The position numbers and the translations under genes were made by a program. This document shows, in pieces, positions 25,883-38,756 of a stretch of 64,000 nucleotides of DNA. The DNA comes from Viscum album (lineage: Eukaryota > Streptophyta > Magnoliopsida > Santalales > Viscaceae), in assembly GCA_963277665.1 (NCBI GenBank), contig OY728121.1, forward strand, positions 953,003,097 to 953,067,096, given 5' to 3'. Below the pieces are notes generated by a model, which saw only the letters and a list, made by a program, of their open reading frames with translations, was not told the origin of the DNA and did no database searches. Position 1 is the stretch's first letter. Each line of letters opens with the position of its first letter.

Positions 25883-26844
25883 AAATTTTTCCCTCGAAAT
25901 TTCATTTTACAAACTGAGGGGGAAATAGGTGAGGGTACTTCTCCTTCATCACATCAATGAGGTCTTCAGTCTTTATTATTGGAATTTACTTCAAGGATAA
26001 AGGGTTCATGTATCACAATGGCACCTCAGGCTACTTTCAAAATCATATACTTCCTTTATCCAAAAAAATCATGCGTTTTGGATTATATCGATGGAAGCAT
26101 CGATAAATCATAAAAAAAAGTATTTGTGATATATAATTTTGAAACATCTTCTCTAACTTGCTTTTTATAAAACAATATTACTGATTCATCTTCAAATATT
26201 TAAAAATAGGGTTTTGATAAATCAGTTTTTATATTTCCCCAAAGATATAAATTTATAATTTGATATATATAGGCTACTTGGAGGTCTCCCTCTTATGTAG
26301 CATCTAGAAAATCATAGAGTTCTTCAAGTGTTTGAAATAAAGAGAAGAATTTGAAAAGACCTTGATGTTACTTCCCATGCTTAGCATGGTAAGAAAGTTG
26401 AGAGTGAAATATTATACAATAGACTATACTTGATACTTGAAATAATCGGGTGATGGTAGAGGTATTGGATGCCTCATAAATTTGTTTGCATGTAACTTGG
26501 ATATTAGAAAAAGTTTCAAAGTCATATGAGCATGACTTCAGGATAATCTTTCCAAGTAGTTATTTAGGAAGAAAGAGAAGAGTTGTTTATGATCTTCCTC
26601 CTTCCATATTTTAACTAAGAAAATGAAAGTACAATTATGGGGCTTGAATACTTAGATAATAATCTTATAAAAAGACAACTTTGAACATAAAAGGAAAAAA
26701 ATTTAAATGGAAAGTATATCCTATCTTGTGATTCCCTAAGTTTCAATCTAAGTTATCCATGGTGATAGAATTATCCATAGGGTTCTTACTAAAGTGCTCT
26801 AGTCATCATCTCCAAAAATAACTAGATCATTATATTATACTAAC
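25883..26844 (-). other. L interior, no coding sequence recognised
   Basis: About 960 bp of AT-rich sequence with no frame longer than noise and no retroviral motif. No clear primer-binding site is visible beside the 5' LTR at 26845. The missing 4-5 kb suggests a large internal deletion. Confidence 0.6.
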
Positions 26845-29800
26845 TATAATGACCCTATGCTTTTACACACATTATTACATGATTTTAAGAATAACTATCC
26901 TTCACATACAATCCAAGGATCGTAAATTCTAATGTCTTTGGAATATTAGATACAAAATTAGAAAGTATGAAGCCAAAGTAAAAAAATATTTTATTTAATA
27001 TTCATAATGAGATCCTAACACCATTTGAGCCCTTACATCTGCATAGAATAACCTGGGGAATATATGAACTAATGTATGATATAAAAATCCCATTAAGGGA
27101 ATAAACATAAGAAATAAGCATAGTACATGGGTTAGAAGGCGTAACATGTTGTCATAAAAAGGCATGGAACATGAATAAACATATAGAATCATAACATATA
27201 GAACATGGTAGAATATAATAATGAGATTATATTAATGTTTAAGCAACATAAAACATGACATAATCATTATTCAAGGCTCATTGCATATGGAGGAGCACGA
27301 GTCAAGGCTAACCACCAAGACTATTGCACATGGAGCACGAGTCAAAGCTAACCACCAAGACTGTTTCACATGACGTATCATGAGACTAGATATTACCCAA
27401 TTCATTGGAGTGATATATGGGTGTATACATCATAACATTTTCATGGATATGTGTGCCACATAAATAAACATACATAAGGAATCATACATAAACAAAAGGG
27501 TTACCCATGTAAATAATTGGGTATCATAATCATGTCAAAAGACATATCAAAGAGGAATATCATAATGGTATCCATGAAATAATGGATTTAAATCATAAAT
27601 GGAAGTTAATAAGGTAAAATAGGAATATATATAATGATAAATTATATCAAACTGAAGTGAAAACATGTAAAAATAGTGTTTAATAAACTTTAGAAATAAA
27701 TCATTTTAGTGTTGTTTAAGGGAAATTTTTCAAGATTCTTTAAAACGGAAAAGGAATCATTGTTTGTATAAAACCAAAACTTAACCAAGATATTTTTTCA
27801 TTTTTAAATGATTTATTTTATAAAAATAATATTGGATTAAAATATATTATGGAGTACACTTGAAAATGGGTATAAAATTGGGAAGTTCCTTTTAATTGGG
27901 CTTGCTTATTGGGAATAATTGAGAAGGGAACCTTTTTAAAACATGTATATCCCCAAAAAAGAAGGATGAAATGATCTAGATACATGATTTTGGAACATAT
28001 ACATATAATTTAGAATAATTATATAAAAATAATTAAGACTTACATTGGGGTAGAGAGAGAAAGCATAACCCAAAGGAAAAAATAGAGGTTCGGAAAAAAT
28101 CCCTTACCTTATGTATGAAAGTGTTCTATACTTGAACTTAATTTACTGGATAATTAAATTAAATCTATTAATTAATTAATTTGTTACCTTTTATACATTT
28201 ATTTTATTTTTTATAACTTTATTAAGTTAATTTATGGCATTTTTGATGAGTTATAAGATATAATTACATCATTTGGGAGTGTTCATTTCCTTAGTTTCCA
28301 TGATCAGTTCATTTGTATACATGTGTGAAAGATCATGTAGAATGGGAATAGTTTTCCAGAATTGAAATTATATGTTATTAATGAACTTATATCAATTTAT
28401 ATTTTCTTATAAAATCATTTGGTTATATGTTATGAGATGAATCATTAGATAAAATGTTAATGGTAATCGTTTAGATTAATTTGGCGGTTTCTCGATCATC
28501 ACGAACTAATTTTGTTCTATTATTTAATAGTATGTATATATACTAGTTATGAAACATTAAATAAGATGTAATACATATATTATAATATTTTTTAATCATA
28601 AAAATAGTTTTATGACAATCCTTGAAGGTTTTAAAGGAAATTGAAAACTAGTCGTCCTTGAATGCGATAAATTAACACATCAAGGATAATGTTTATATTT
28701 TTTGGAAAAAAAAAGAGGATGGGAAAGAAATTATGATGGATTATTAAATTAACATAATAATATTCTAGTATATGTGAGATATTTTAGTTACCATTCCACT
28801 TAGATAAGGTCAGGTGAGGAGAGAATAATAAAAGAAAATAAATTGGAAAGAAATTAAAAGAAAAGGAAAGAGGCTTTTTTTACCTCTTGAATTCTTATCC
28901 TTGAGAGCCTCATTAAGGCACTTGAGTTTGGTCTTTTATTAAGAACAAGGGATCCTTTACATAGGGGAGATACTTTTGAGAGTATTTGGAAAAAAATTAT
29001 AAGATTCAAGTCTTAATAGGTATGAGGAGAAGAGGTGGTGAGGGGTGGTATTTATAGTGGAAGTGAGGGTATTTTTTTATTATTTTACCCATTAGTTTAT
29101 TATTTTTGGCTCAAGACTATGAATAGTGTGGATTATTGTGAATAAATACAGTAAATAATTCATGTGATTTTGAACCAATGTCCACTTACATCATCCATGA
29201 CTCAAGCATGACTCAAAAATGCATTTATTTACCTTATACCGTAAATTACCATATTTCACTATTCACCGAAATTTCAACTATTTTAGAAAAAAATCCAACC
29301 TAACCATTTTTTGAAGTTTAGAATTCAAAAATGAAATCCATTTTATGAAAATAAATTTCTAAATATGAAAATTTTAATTTTTAATTAAAATAATTATTTA
29401 CTCAAAAAATATCGATTTTAAAATTATAACTGATTTTATAATACTTTGAAAAGTTAATTAAGCTCTCATAAAATTATGTTATAATCATAAGACAACCAAA
29501 TATCAATTTTTGAATATATTTTATTAAAATAAATTTTCTTTTAAATCATTATATTAATTATAAAATTGTAAATAAACATTTATGTTTTATAAAAATACCA
29601 ATACTTTATTTATCATTTTCAAAACATTTATTTACTTATACTATGATATAATTATATCGTATTTTAATTTATAAGATGGATAAATTTTATTTATAATTTT
29701 ATATGTGATGTTACTATTCTATTGACTAGGTTACTATTCTTAAGGGTCGCATTACTATTCCATGGGTCATGTTATTATTCCATTGATTTAGGTTCCTTAA

Positions 29801-29940
29801 TTTATATAAATAATTGAAATTTCATTCATTATTCATTTATAAAGTTTGTATTGTGTTCTATATGTGAATTTATGTGATTTATACTATATAACATAATTAA
29901 AAGAATTGAAATTTAATTGATAGAATTTTGGGTTGTTACA
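26845..29940 (-). repeat. L 5' LTR
   Basis: It is 3096 bp and alignable with 22769-25866 along its length, with many substitutions and small indels. It ends GGTTGTTACA on the plus strand. Confidence 0.85.
29049..29056 (-). promoter_or_regulatory. TATA-like box in the L 5' LTR
   Basis: TATAAATA on the minus strand is the counterpart of 24978-24985. In the 5' LTR it would sit in position to drive the element transcript. Confidence 0.5.
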
Positions 29941-31915
29941 GTCCTAACTCTGATCTACCCAAGACATAGTACCAAACTCAAGAAGTGCTAACACACTTCA
30001 GCTGAGCATTCCATTTGATTCCAAATTGTAATGAGCTTACATGGGTTAAATAGACAAGACAGCCAAACCAGTTTGTCATAGGATATAGGTAAAATAGAAA
30101 AGTATAAACCAATCCCAAATATAAGAAAAAAAAGACATACAAAAAGAGTATGAAGCAAAAGCAAATGAGATACCAAAAAGACATACAATCCAAGCCAAAC
30201 AGGCTAAAACAGAAAGTAAGTCAAGTCCCCACATGACCAATAATCACCTCTAGACAAACCTGAACCAAAGAAACAGCATCAAGAGAATCCAGCATACTAC
30301 AATATGTTCTTCCCTTTACCTGAATCCAGTAATACAACATCTACAAGTTCCCAAAGTCACAAGTAGGGTGTGATCCAAAGACCAGTAGGATACCCCCATA
30401 GTTTATATACAAGATCTAATATCAATAATGAAACAATTCTAGATTTTAAAACAAAATAGTTTTACAAAGCATTTTCATAAAATAAATCTAGTTGTAAAAC
30501 ATTTCCCTATTGGTTTTCATAAAATCCTTTCATATTATCAAACCAAAAATATGACAAGTATAAGTGATAAAATAGGGAATCATATTCATACATCAAGAGG
30601 TAAATAGGTAAACACATATCCATGAAACAACTTATCATGTGAAGATTTGTGATACAACCTTGTATAAAAACCTATGATCAACAATCCGTGATAAAAACAA
30701 TCATACAATAAATAACCAATAGTGTAAAATGAAAAATCACCTTCTATTGGGATCTATACTATGGGAAAATTTATACTAGACACTCACAAGCATAAACAGA
30801 CATACATTGGATCCAAAATATATCAATTCATGCCAGTAGATATCACAAAATTTTACCTATTAGTGGTGAAAAACACCCATCGAAGCTACCTGTGTCTCTT
30901 TCCTGATGCACCCAAGGTTCCCAACATGAAATTTTCCAATACATTTTCAAAACCATGATCAAAATTTCATAAAAAAATTTCAAAACCAATCCAATCCACT
31001 TCATAATTTTAAAACCCATTTCCAAATCAAGAAAATTCATTTTCAAAGCAAAACCCCTTTTTGAAAAAAATTTCTTTTCACAAGAAATCATTTGAAACAA
31101 TTTATCACTTAAAATCAATGAATATCCCAAAGGAATTTATCAATAATAACATGATATTCATCAAATTAACCCATTGTATAGAAACACCTACCAAAACATG
31201 GTAAAAACCTATATGCTTTCGACAATGGTGACCAGAAACCAAGAGAACAGCCTCTAAAAGATAAGGTATGCCAAGAAACTGAAAATTATCAATAGAAAAC
31301 ACTATCTGATCACAAAACCACAGCCAAACCACAGTCGAAACCAAAACCAAATAAGAACCAAAAGGATTACATACTTTGAGAGAAGCAATCCAACCAAAAT
31401 GTTGATCAATCGCTGAATGAAGTGATCTGGATGGGATGAAGTCACCCAAAATCTCCTAGGAAGATCCTCTAGGTAGAGAGAAAGTAAGCTTGTATGAATG
31501 AAATAAGAATTTCATAAGAAGTGATTGATTAGAAAAACCTCAAGAATTTATATGGCATGTAATCCCATTACATGTTTTGTAATCCTTAAGTCCCACACAT
31601 GCTGAAAAATATGTCGCTTTTTATTAAATACCTGATATTTTCTCATTAACGACGTGTAACCATCACATAGTGTGTAAAGTTCTCACATTGTGTATCCATT
31701 TAATAGGTTATGTCTAGTATCCATTACACATTGTGTAATCCCATTACACATCATGTAATTATCCATCGAATAGAAAAAACTACAGGTTTTAGCTGAGTGA
31801 TTATAGGTATCCACCAAATTCCTTGTCGACATTACTCAACCTTTAAAAAAGGAAATCCAAAACAAAGATTAAAACATACTTGAAAGAAAGTTAATGGGGA
31901 TTTACACTAACACAT
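29941..31915 (-). repeat. Rest of the D 5' LTR, beginning with the L target duplication
   Basis: After GTCCT (29941-29945, duplicate of 22764-22768) this stretch continues the D LTR. It shares with the LTRs of C and G a phrase around GTAGGGTGTGAT followed by CCAGTAGGATA (about 30360-30395), at a similar distance from the LTR start. With 22701-22768 it gives an LTR of about 2.0 kb, like C. It carries several palindromic half-sites of the form ATTACAC/GTGTAAT near 31560-31760. The right end is uncertain, near the CATCACA at about 31911-31917. No gene is seen. Confidence 0.6.
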
Positions 31916-31938
31916 CACACCCCCTCCCCCCGAAGACG

Positions 31939-33586
31939 CACTATTGAAAATCAGGCCTTTAACAGCACTAATAAAAGGGCTTTATCGGTGCTATAGAAGC
32001 GTTGATGATGTAAGTGATGTTAAAGGGTTAGCTTTAACAGTGCTTATAAAAAGAATTGGTAAAGGACCCTTTAACAGCATTGATAAAGGGGGCCTTTATC
32101 AATGATTTTTTTAGCACTATTAAAGGTCACCTTTATCATTGTTTTTTTAGCATTGTTAAAGGACCCATTTAACATCACTAAAAAAGAGATGATAAAGTGT
32201 ATAAAAAAATTAACACCCCACCCCTATTTATTTGTGCTTCCCCCACCCCTTTATCAGCACTTTAGATAATCCCATCCCCCAGTGTGCGGCCCTACCTCTA
32301 ACGAGTTTCAAACCTAATACCTAGATCTTATACATGAGCACCCTTTCCACTCCCCTGTACTATTTTTTTTCAGTTTATGATATATCTATATATATATATA
32401 TCATTATATTTTTTTATCCATATATTTATATCTATGTTTATATATTTACATTTATATATATATATATATATATATTTATTTATTTATATTTATATTTCTT
32501 TAAATGAATATATATTTATATATTTTTTTAAAATGGATATTATTTTTTATTTAGATAAATTTTATATATTGAGAAATATATTTTATATGTAAATATGTTT
32601 AATTATTTATTTATAAAATTAAATTTTTATGTGTGAATACATTAGAAAATATGTATATATTGTTATATATTTGATTATAAATAACAATACATTGTGAAAA
32701 AAGATAAAATTTCAAATCCATAATATCAATTTGAATGTAAGACCTGGGAATAAATTAAGTTCCCACTAAAAAAGGGTGGAAATACCCCCTTAAATGAGGC
32801 GTAAAATCTATCAAATGTTAAAAAATTAGGGTACCCCAACTAAAAACTCAATTTTGGTGTCCTTTGGGGCATTCTTGGAGATTGAAAAATGTGATAGAGG
32901 TTTACCTATGTAACTAAGGGTGTAGATATCATCACAATATTTGATTTGATATGTGGTAGATCCCAAACGGACATCCAGATTAAAATTTATGGTCATTTGA
33001 AGTTCGAGTTACGTTTTCAACTTAATTTAGATATTTTATTGATTTTTTGATTTTTTTTTTATCTTCAAATTGTTATTAAATAACTATTACTCAATAATAA
33101 TTATCAAATTATTAATTAAAAATATTTTTTTAATTACTTTATATGCCATTTTCACTAAATATATTATATATTATGTGTAAATTCCCATTTAGCCTTGTCT
33201 AAAACATATTTAAAAAATACATATTATATTTATATCAATATAAATATATTTATATATTATTATATTATTTTTAATGAAATATAATTTTTTTTGAAATATA
33301 ACCTTTATCGATAGTGGTAAAAAAGTGCTAATAAAGACCCCCCTTTATTAGCACTTTTTTAGAAGTGATGATAAAGGTCCTTTTTATCAGTGCTTTTTTA
33401 CTAGCACTGATAAAGAGTGGGTCTTTATCAGTGCTTTTTTACAAGTGGTGATAAAGGGACGCCTTTAATAGGGATTTTTTTAGCACTTTTAAAGGCCCCT
33501 TTTAACAGAATTTTTTTTGGTGCTGACAAAGGGGGTTTTAACAGCACTTTTAGCTAGCACTGGATAAACCTTGTTATATAGTAGTG
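31939..33586. mobile_element. CACTA-like (CMC/EnSpm) DNA transposon, apparently non-autonomous
   Basis: The 1648-bp segment begins CACTATTG and ends TATAGTAGTG, giving CACTA/TAGTG terminal inverted repeats. Both subterminal regions (31950-32190 and 33300-33570) are packed with short direct and inverted motifs related to TTTAACAGCAC and TTTATCAGTGC, the arrangement known for transposase binding in CACTA elements. The middle is AT-rich and has no transposase. No matching 3-bp target duplication is visible (ACG against AAA), so one flank may have been altered. Confidence 0.75.
32374..32670. repeat. AT-rich low-complexity tract inside the CACTA-like element
   Basis: Dense TA and TATTTA runs, including TATATATATATA stretches at about 32386-32400 and 32454-32474. 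It is not coding. Confidence 0.8.
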
Positions 33587-36432
33587 AAACCTAGGCCAGT
33601 ACATCACTACAAGTAATATCCAACACTAACCCTTATCATCACCACTGGGTAATCTCCAATACCAACCAGTATCACTATTGCTGAAGGAAGAGTGGGGGAG
33701 AGGGGGTAGCCAACTATTTGTATCACTACTATCCTATATATTGGGAAAAACACTTGAAACTCAGCACCTCTGAGCATTGGTAAGGTTATCCCACTTAGTT
33801 GGGTCATGTATAAAATAACCAAAACATAGATGGTATATATATATAGAATAAAATATTCAACCTATGGGTTCACATCAACTTCACTAGTGCACACCACATC
33901 ACTACCATCATCCCACAAATTAACCATCATAACCATTTCCACCACTATATGCAACACCACATAATATAGACAACATTTCCCACCATCAGTTATAGGTTTC
34001 ACCACATTTATTTGTTAGCTATTTCATTTCAAATTATGAAACTCATCATTTATTCAATTCATTTAATCCATTTATCAAAAATTTGTTTCCAATTCATCTC
34101 ATTTTGTTACCAACCTATTTTTTTCATTTATCATCATAATTCATCCCATGGAAAATCGGGAAATTGTCACAACTGCACCACACAACAACTGACCCAACTC
34201 ACACAATCACATCTACAGCACCACGCATCCACCATCATCACCACACCACATTTACCAAGCCATCTTACCACATAAACCACACATCACACTACACAATATC
34301 GCCACTACGCACCATAACCACTATTCTACAACTGTTGCGCAATAACCATTGTGCCACAACCACTGTTCCAAAACCTCATAGAACCACATCACACAATTTC
34401 CCATATTGCATCCATGCCAACCAACCACCATAAAACTACCCCACACATCACACAGCCCATCCGGTCACCACCATCACCACACAATAACTACAAGCCACAC
34501 AAAGCATCACAACAAGCATAACCATACACAATAGCAACACATCCTGGATTCACATTTATTCAGGTGCTTTATCACATTACTTATTTATATTAGCATGGGT
34601 ATTATATCACAAACCAGAATCTAGGGGAAACCAGTTATTATCCAAATATACATTATTTAACCTTTTATTCTAGGTTTGATCACACAACAACACAGCAAGG
34701 GTTATCACAACATAACAATTATACCATAAACAAGGCTCCCACCAGCTGTTATTTTCATAATTGTTAATAGGTATGCATAATAACATCAACAAAATATATC
34801 AAAGCAGTAAAGCATGCGATAACTCCCCATACCCATAAATTTTAGACATTCCAATTAATTATCTCATTACGTCAACCCTTACTATCCACCCAAAGGAAAT
34901 AAAAATCATGAAGATCCTACACATATCATGTAAAAAAGTGATAATGAGGATCCCCTGCCTCAAGGAATATTTTTGATCTCATTGCGCACCACAGAGATCA
35001 TGGATCAACAACCTACACTGAATCAAAGGGTTGTCAAAAACATAGCCCATACACACCCCAAACCAAAATCACACCACAACAGTGGATCTCTGAAGAAGAA
35101 AATAAGTAAAACCATGGGAAGGAGAATAAAAGTCACCATGGATCACCAACAGGCATCCACTAGAACCCAAGGATCTAAGTAAGGGATAAGTGGGCTATAT
35201 GGTCTCCTCAGGGCACCTAGGTTTTTGCTATAATGAGAGAGAGAGAGGTATAATCAAATGAAAATAAATTAGATGAAAGGGTTATAAAATAACTTGGAAC
35301 CCAACACTTTCACATCATGTAACCCATTCATGATGTGAATTCCCATATTTCCAAATCCTTTCAAATTTTTTGTCACCTAAACCTTTATTTATTACATGTT
35401 TTGAATTCAAATTTCACAATGTGAATCTATTTCATGTTACACACCTCAACCGAACACAAACCATGATTTTGACTAATACACAAGCTATGAATCAATATCT
35501 CATGACATGAATCTGGTTCACATTGTGAACCTCCACCTGTAGTACTCCTACATCTCTAACTCTAATGATCCCTCTAGACCTCCTCTAAATGCCTCCATCT
35601 TCCCAAACAGTAAAGTAACGGTCCAGAAAGGCACATACTGTTACAAACTCTCACTAGACCAAGACTCAAACCATCATTATAGAGTCTATAGAGTTGGAAT
35701 TATAATAATTGATCATTTAAAATGATGAAATCCACAACAAATTACCAAAAAGGATTCTCCGACAATGGTTGATCTAAGATTGATCAAGGAGATACCACCA
35801 TTATTCATGATCTAATGTTGATATATCAATCTTTCATAAATTCTACATTAGATCTATATGTAGATCTATAGATATAATAAACATGGCTTATATCTATGAT
35901 CAATCCCAAAGAAAGAGGAAGAATTAGTCTTAGAAAGGTTGCATCTAACCTCAAACGATGTTTAAGATCAATATAGACTTTGATATTTCAAGAGGAGAGG
36001 AAGGGGAAACCTAGAGAACCATGGGAGAGTTATCTAAGGAGTTCGATTCACATTAGGGTTGGAATTAGCATGGGAATAGATAAATACTCTCAATAGTGAA
36101 AAAATATGAAAACACCATTAATGTTGGGAATTTCCAACCACCATTGGTGGGTAGGTGGGCCTCACCACCTGGATAGTGTGCCTAGTAGAATACTAGGCAT
36201 TCTGGCTCAGGAACTGGTCGGTCGGTGGGTTCTATAAAAATGAAGACCCACTGCCAACACCACTAACTGGATGTCAAACCCCCACTTGTAATAAGGTGGT
36301 TGTGTTTCAGTCACCATGCACCCCATAAGCCTCCATACTCTAGAGGACTCACCCTTGATCCCCTTTTAACCTTAATATGCACTGCTAAAATAGAAAAACA
36401 AGGCAAGACACGTTACAATTTTAAGACATCCA
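33587..36432. other. Unclassified noncoding stretch, possibly old gypsy LTR fragments
   Basis: No gene is recognised. Phrases such as CATACTGTTACA (ending about 35645) and GACACGTTACA (ending about 36413) resemble LTR ends of the elements nearby. The palindromic CATGATGTGAA-type motifs at 35310-35530 recall those in the D LTR at 31560-31760. It may therefore be one or two decayed chromovirus LTRs, but no pair of ends or duplication was found. Copia element E begins directly after it. Confidence 0.3.
33880..34530. repeat. CA/CAC-rich low-complexity tract
   Basis: Dense ACCACA, CATCAC and CACAC repeats give apparent His/Thr-rich open frames on the plus strand that are only a product of base composition. 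Confidence 0.75.
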
Positions 36433-38443
36433 TGTAAGTTCAGGGCACAGAAAAATTGGGTGATTGGTCATGCCCAACTTTTCTTTTTTTCATGATCGAT
36501 GACCAATCCAAGATTTACACAATGATAAATGTCATGATCAATATAATTTAATCAAAGAAAAACATACAAGGGATAGAATGTTGGAACCAAGTGTAGGATC
36601 ATCACATATTATTTATAATTAATTAAGAATTACTTTGTGAGAATTATTTCCTCATTGATGGATCTGACAACCAATCTATGTTGTATCATATTTTCATTGA
36701 AGTAATCAAGAGTTGATTTCCTCTAGTGGTGATCCACACGTGTTCCACAAATCTTTGAAAATCATTGTAAGAATCTTTGGGTGCTAGCACGGAAGATCCT
36801 ATGGCTTTCGTCATTCATATTTGATCTCTATGAGAATTATTTTCAAAGTGTTCTCCTTGATATCTCTAGACTTGAGAGTGATAGGTGGAGGAAGATCACT
36901 CTCCATTCTTGGGAGCATTCTTGGAGAAGGGAGCTCTCTAGGGATTCGAGATTATTCTTCATATGCATTGTGTAAAACACAAAAAAAATGAATTGGATCT
37001 CTTTGAAAATAATATAATTGGGTTTATATATCACTAGGTTTAGAAATAAATAATTGAAAAAGTGCCCTTTATTATTTATTTAATCCCTTGTGGAACCCCA
37101 TATCTATAATAATATTATTATTATTATTTCTCAACTTATTCTTAACTTATGAATTAAAAATTAAATATTATTTATTCAAATAATATTTAGTATATATATC
37201 ATTTCTCACTAGACCATTAAACTCAATCTGTCATTACTTCACAATATTTATCAAGCTTTGAATAATTTCTATTTATTTATTAAATAAATATCACTACATT
37301 ATTCACTAATAAATAAATAAATATTATATTCACTAAATATCAAATAAATATTCATTAAATATTTTTCTCACATAATATTCTCTTAAATAACTGGTGATGG
37401 AATATATGTGATCAATAAAACATGAATAATAATTAAACCACATGAACGATTAATATTTATTAAACTTGGTAAATAATAAATAATAATATATTATTTAATT
37501 GAGATTCTAGACACACTTAGTGTGTGATCCTTTAGGCCCCTTTCTCGGTGGAATTAGGTGAAGCATCCAAGTCCAAGGTTAGAGTCTTGCAACACGCCAA
37601 GGCACTCATCGAGAAAGTAGTTATTGTCTTAATGACATAATACCTCATATAGACACTCACTATGTAATATAATACCTTAATCATGATATCTCTAATCAAG
37701 CAGGTTGTATGGTGGTGCCATCAACCTATGTGTTCAATGTCTCTTTCTTTGACTTTCCAAAAATAGAACTTACCTATAGAACACCATGTGCATGGATTTA
37801 TTTATGCTATATCATTTCCATAGAAAGGAATAAGATATCAACTTCTGTTAAAGAACATAAATGATAAATCCTTTCTCGCATTATTCATTAATGCAATATT
37901 ACTTGTGATGCACCCAGCATATCTCACCTCACCACGAACATATATCATCACGGTTTTCATCAATACATCAAAGTATGCAACTCATAATACTTATTAATAA
38001 TATTATTAAAGTATAAGGATCAATACATACATCTGCATATAGTAACATTCAATGACACATATAAATCCAGATTTCCTTCTGGCGGGTCTCGTTCTCATAA
38101 TATCCTACACTGGATATTTCTAAGGGAATACACCATGATAAGATGCCTCAAAAGCCCTATGAGTCTCCACACCTGATAGACTATATTATTTTTGTCCCTA
38201 AAATGATATTATCTAGCGATAGAATATATATTTAAGAATAATTTCATGACACTTCTGGGTTCTCATCATAGCGGGGAGCTGTTATGACCTTTTAGTGTGA
38301 TAGATGCTCTTAGGACATTATCACATACTATGTTATATAGAAAAATAATCACGATGTGATAAGGTGTTTATTAATATTTAAAACTATAAATATAGATAGT
38401 CATAAAGTATATAGAAGTTGGTTTTAGGGCACCAACTCCAACA
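36433..38443 (-). repeat. E 3' LTR
   Basis: It is 2011 bp, starts TGTAAGTTC and ends CTCCAACA on the plus strand, and aligns along its length with 54145-56161 with substantial divergence. It includes ATT microsatellite stretches near 37110-37130 and no gene. Confidence 0.88.
37022..37030 (-). promoter_or_regulatory. TATA box in the E 3' LTR
   Basis: The minus strand reads TATATAAAC, conserved at 54741-54749 in the partner LTR. Confidence 0.55.
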
Positions 38444-38456
38444 TACTCCCACCTGC
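38444..38456 (-). other. E polypurine tract
   Basis: The minus strand reads CAGGTGGGAGTA next to the 3' LTR, the usual GGTGGGAG form of plant copia elements. Confidence 0.75.
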
Positions 38457-38756
38457 ACTAGAGCTAACTACTAACAACCTTCAGTTAGCTAGCTCTCGCA
38501 TGATACTTATGCTTCTGCTGAGAGAGGCCTTTAGTCAATGGGTCCACCTTGTTTTCTCATGTGGGAAATCTTATTATTATAATTCACCCCTCTGATGAAA
38601 ATCCCTCAAGAGGTGATACTTCCAGAGTATATACTTTATTCATTGGTGTGACCTTGGCTCTTTTGTATGATCCACCGCTGCAGTATTATCACAATACAAT
38701 GTGATAGGATCTTTACTGTCAGGTACCACATAAAGATCCTATACAAAGTTTTGTAT

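Larger units (their letters stand above)
22769..29940 (-). mobile_element. Element L: long-LTR, internally deleted gypsy-type retrotransposon (LARD-like)
   Basis: L consists of two similar LTRs (22769-25866, 3098 bp; 26845-29940, 3096 bp) around just 978 bp. Next to the left LTR the minus strand has a polypurine tract preceded by a phrase typical of the 3' end of plant chromoviruses, so L is probably a deletion derivative of such an element. No gag, protease, RT or integrase motif was found inside. It lies within the 5' LTR of D. Confidence 0.85.

Noticed and set aside
33605..33640. A second CACTA terminus (CACTACAAG)
   Set aside because: No matching TAGTG end with subterminal repeats was found downstream.
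34012..34433. His/Thr-rich open frames
   Set aside because: Produced by a CAC/CCA-rich low-complexity tract, without start context or similarity.
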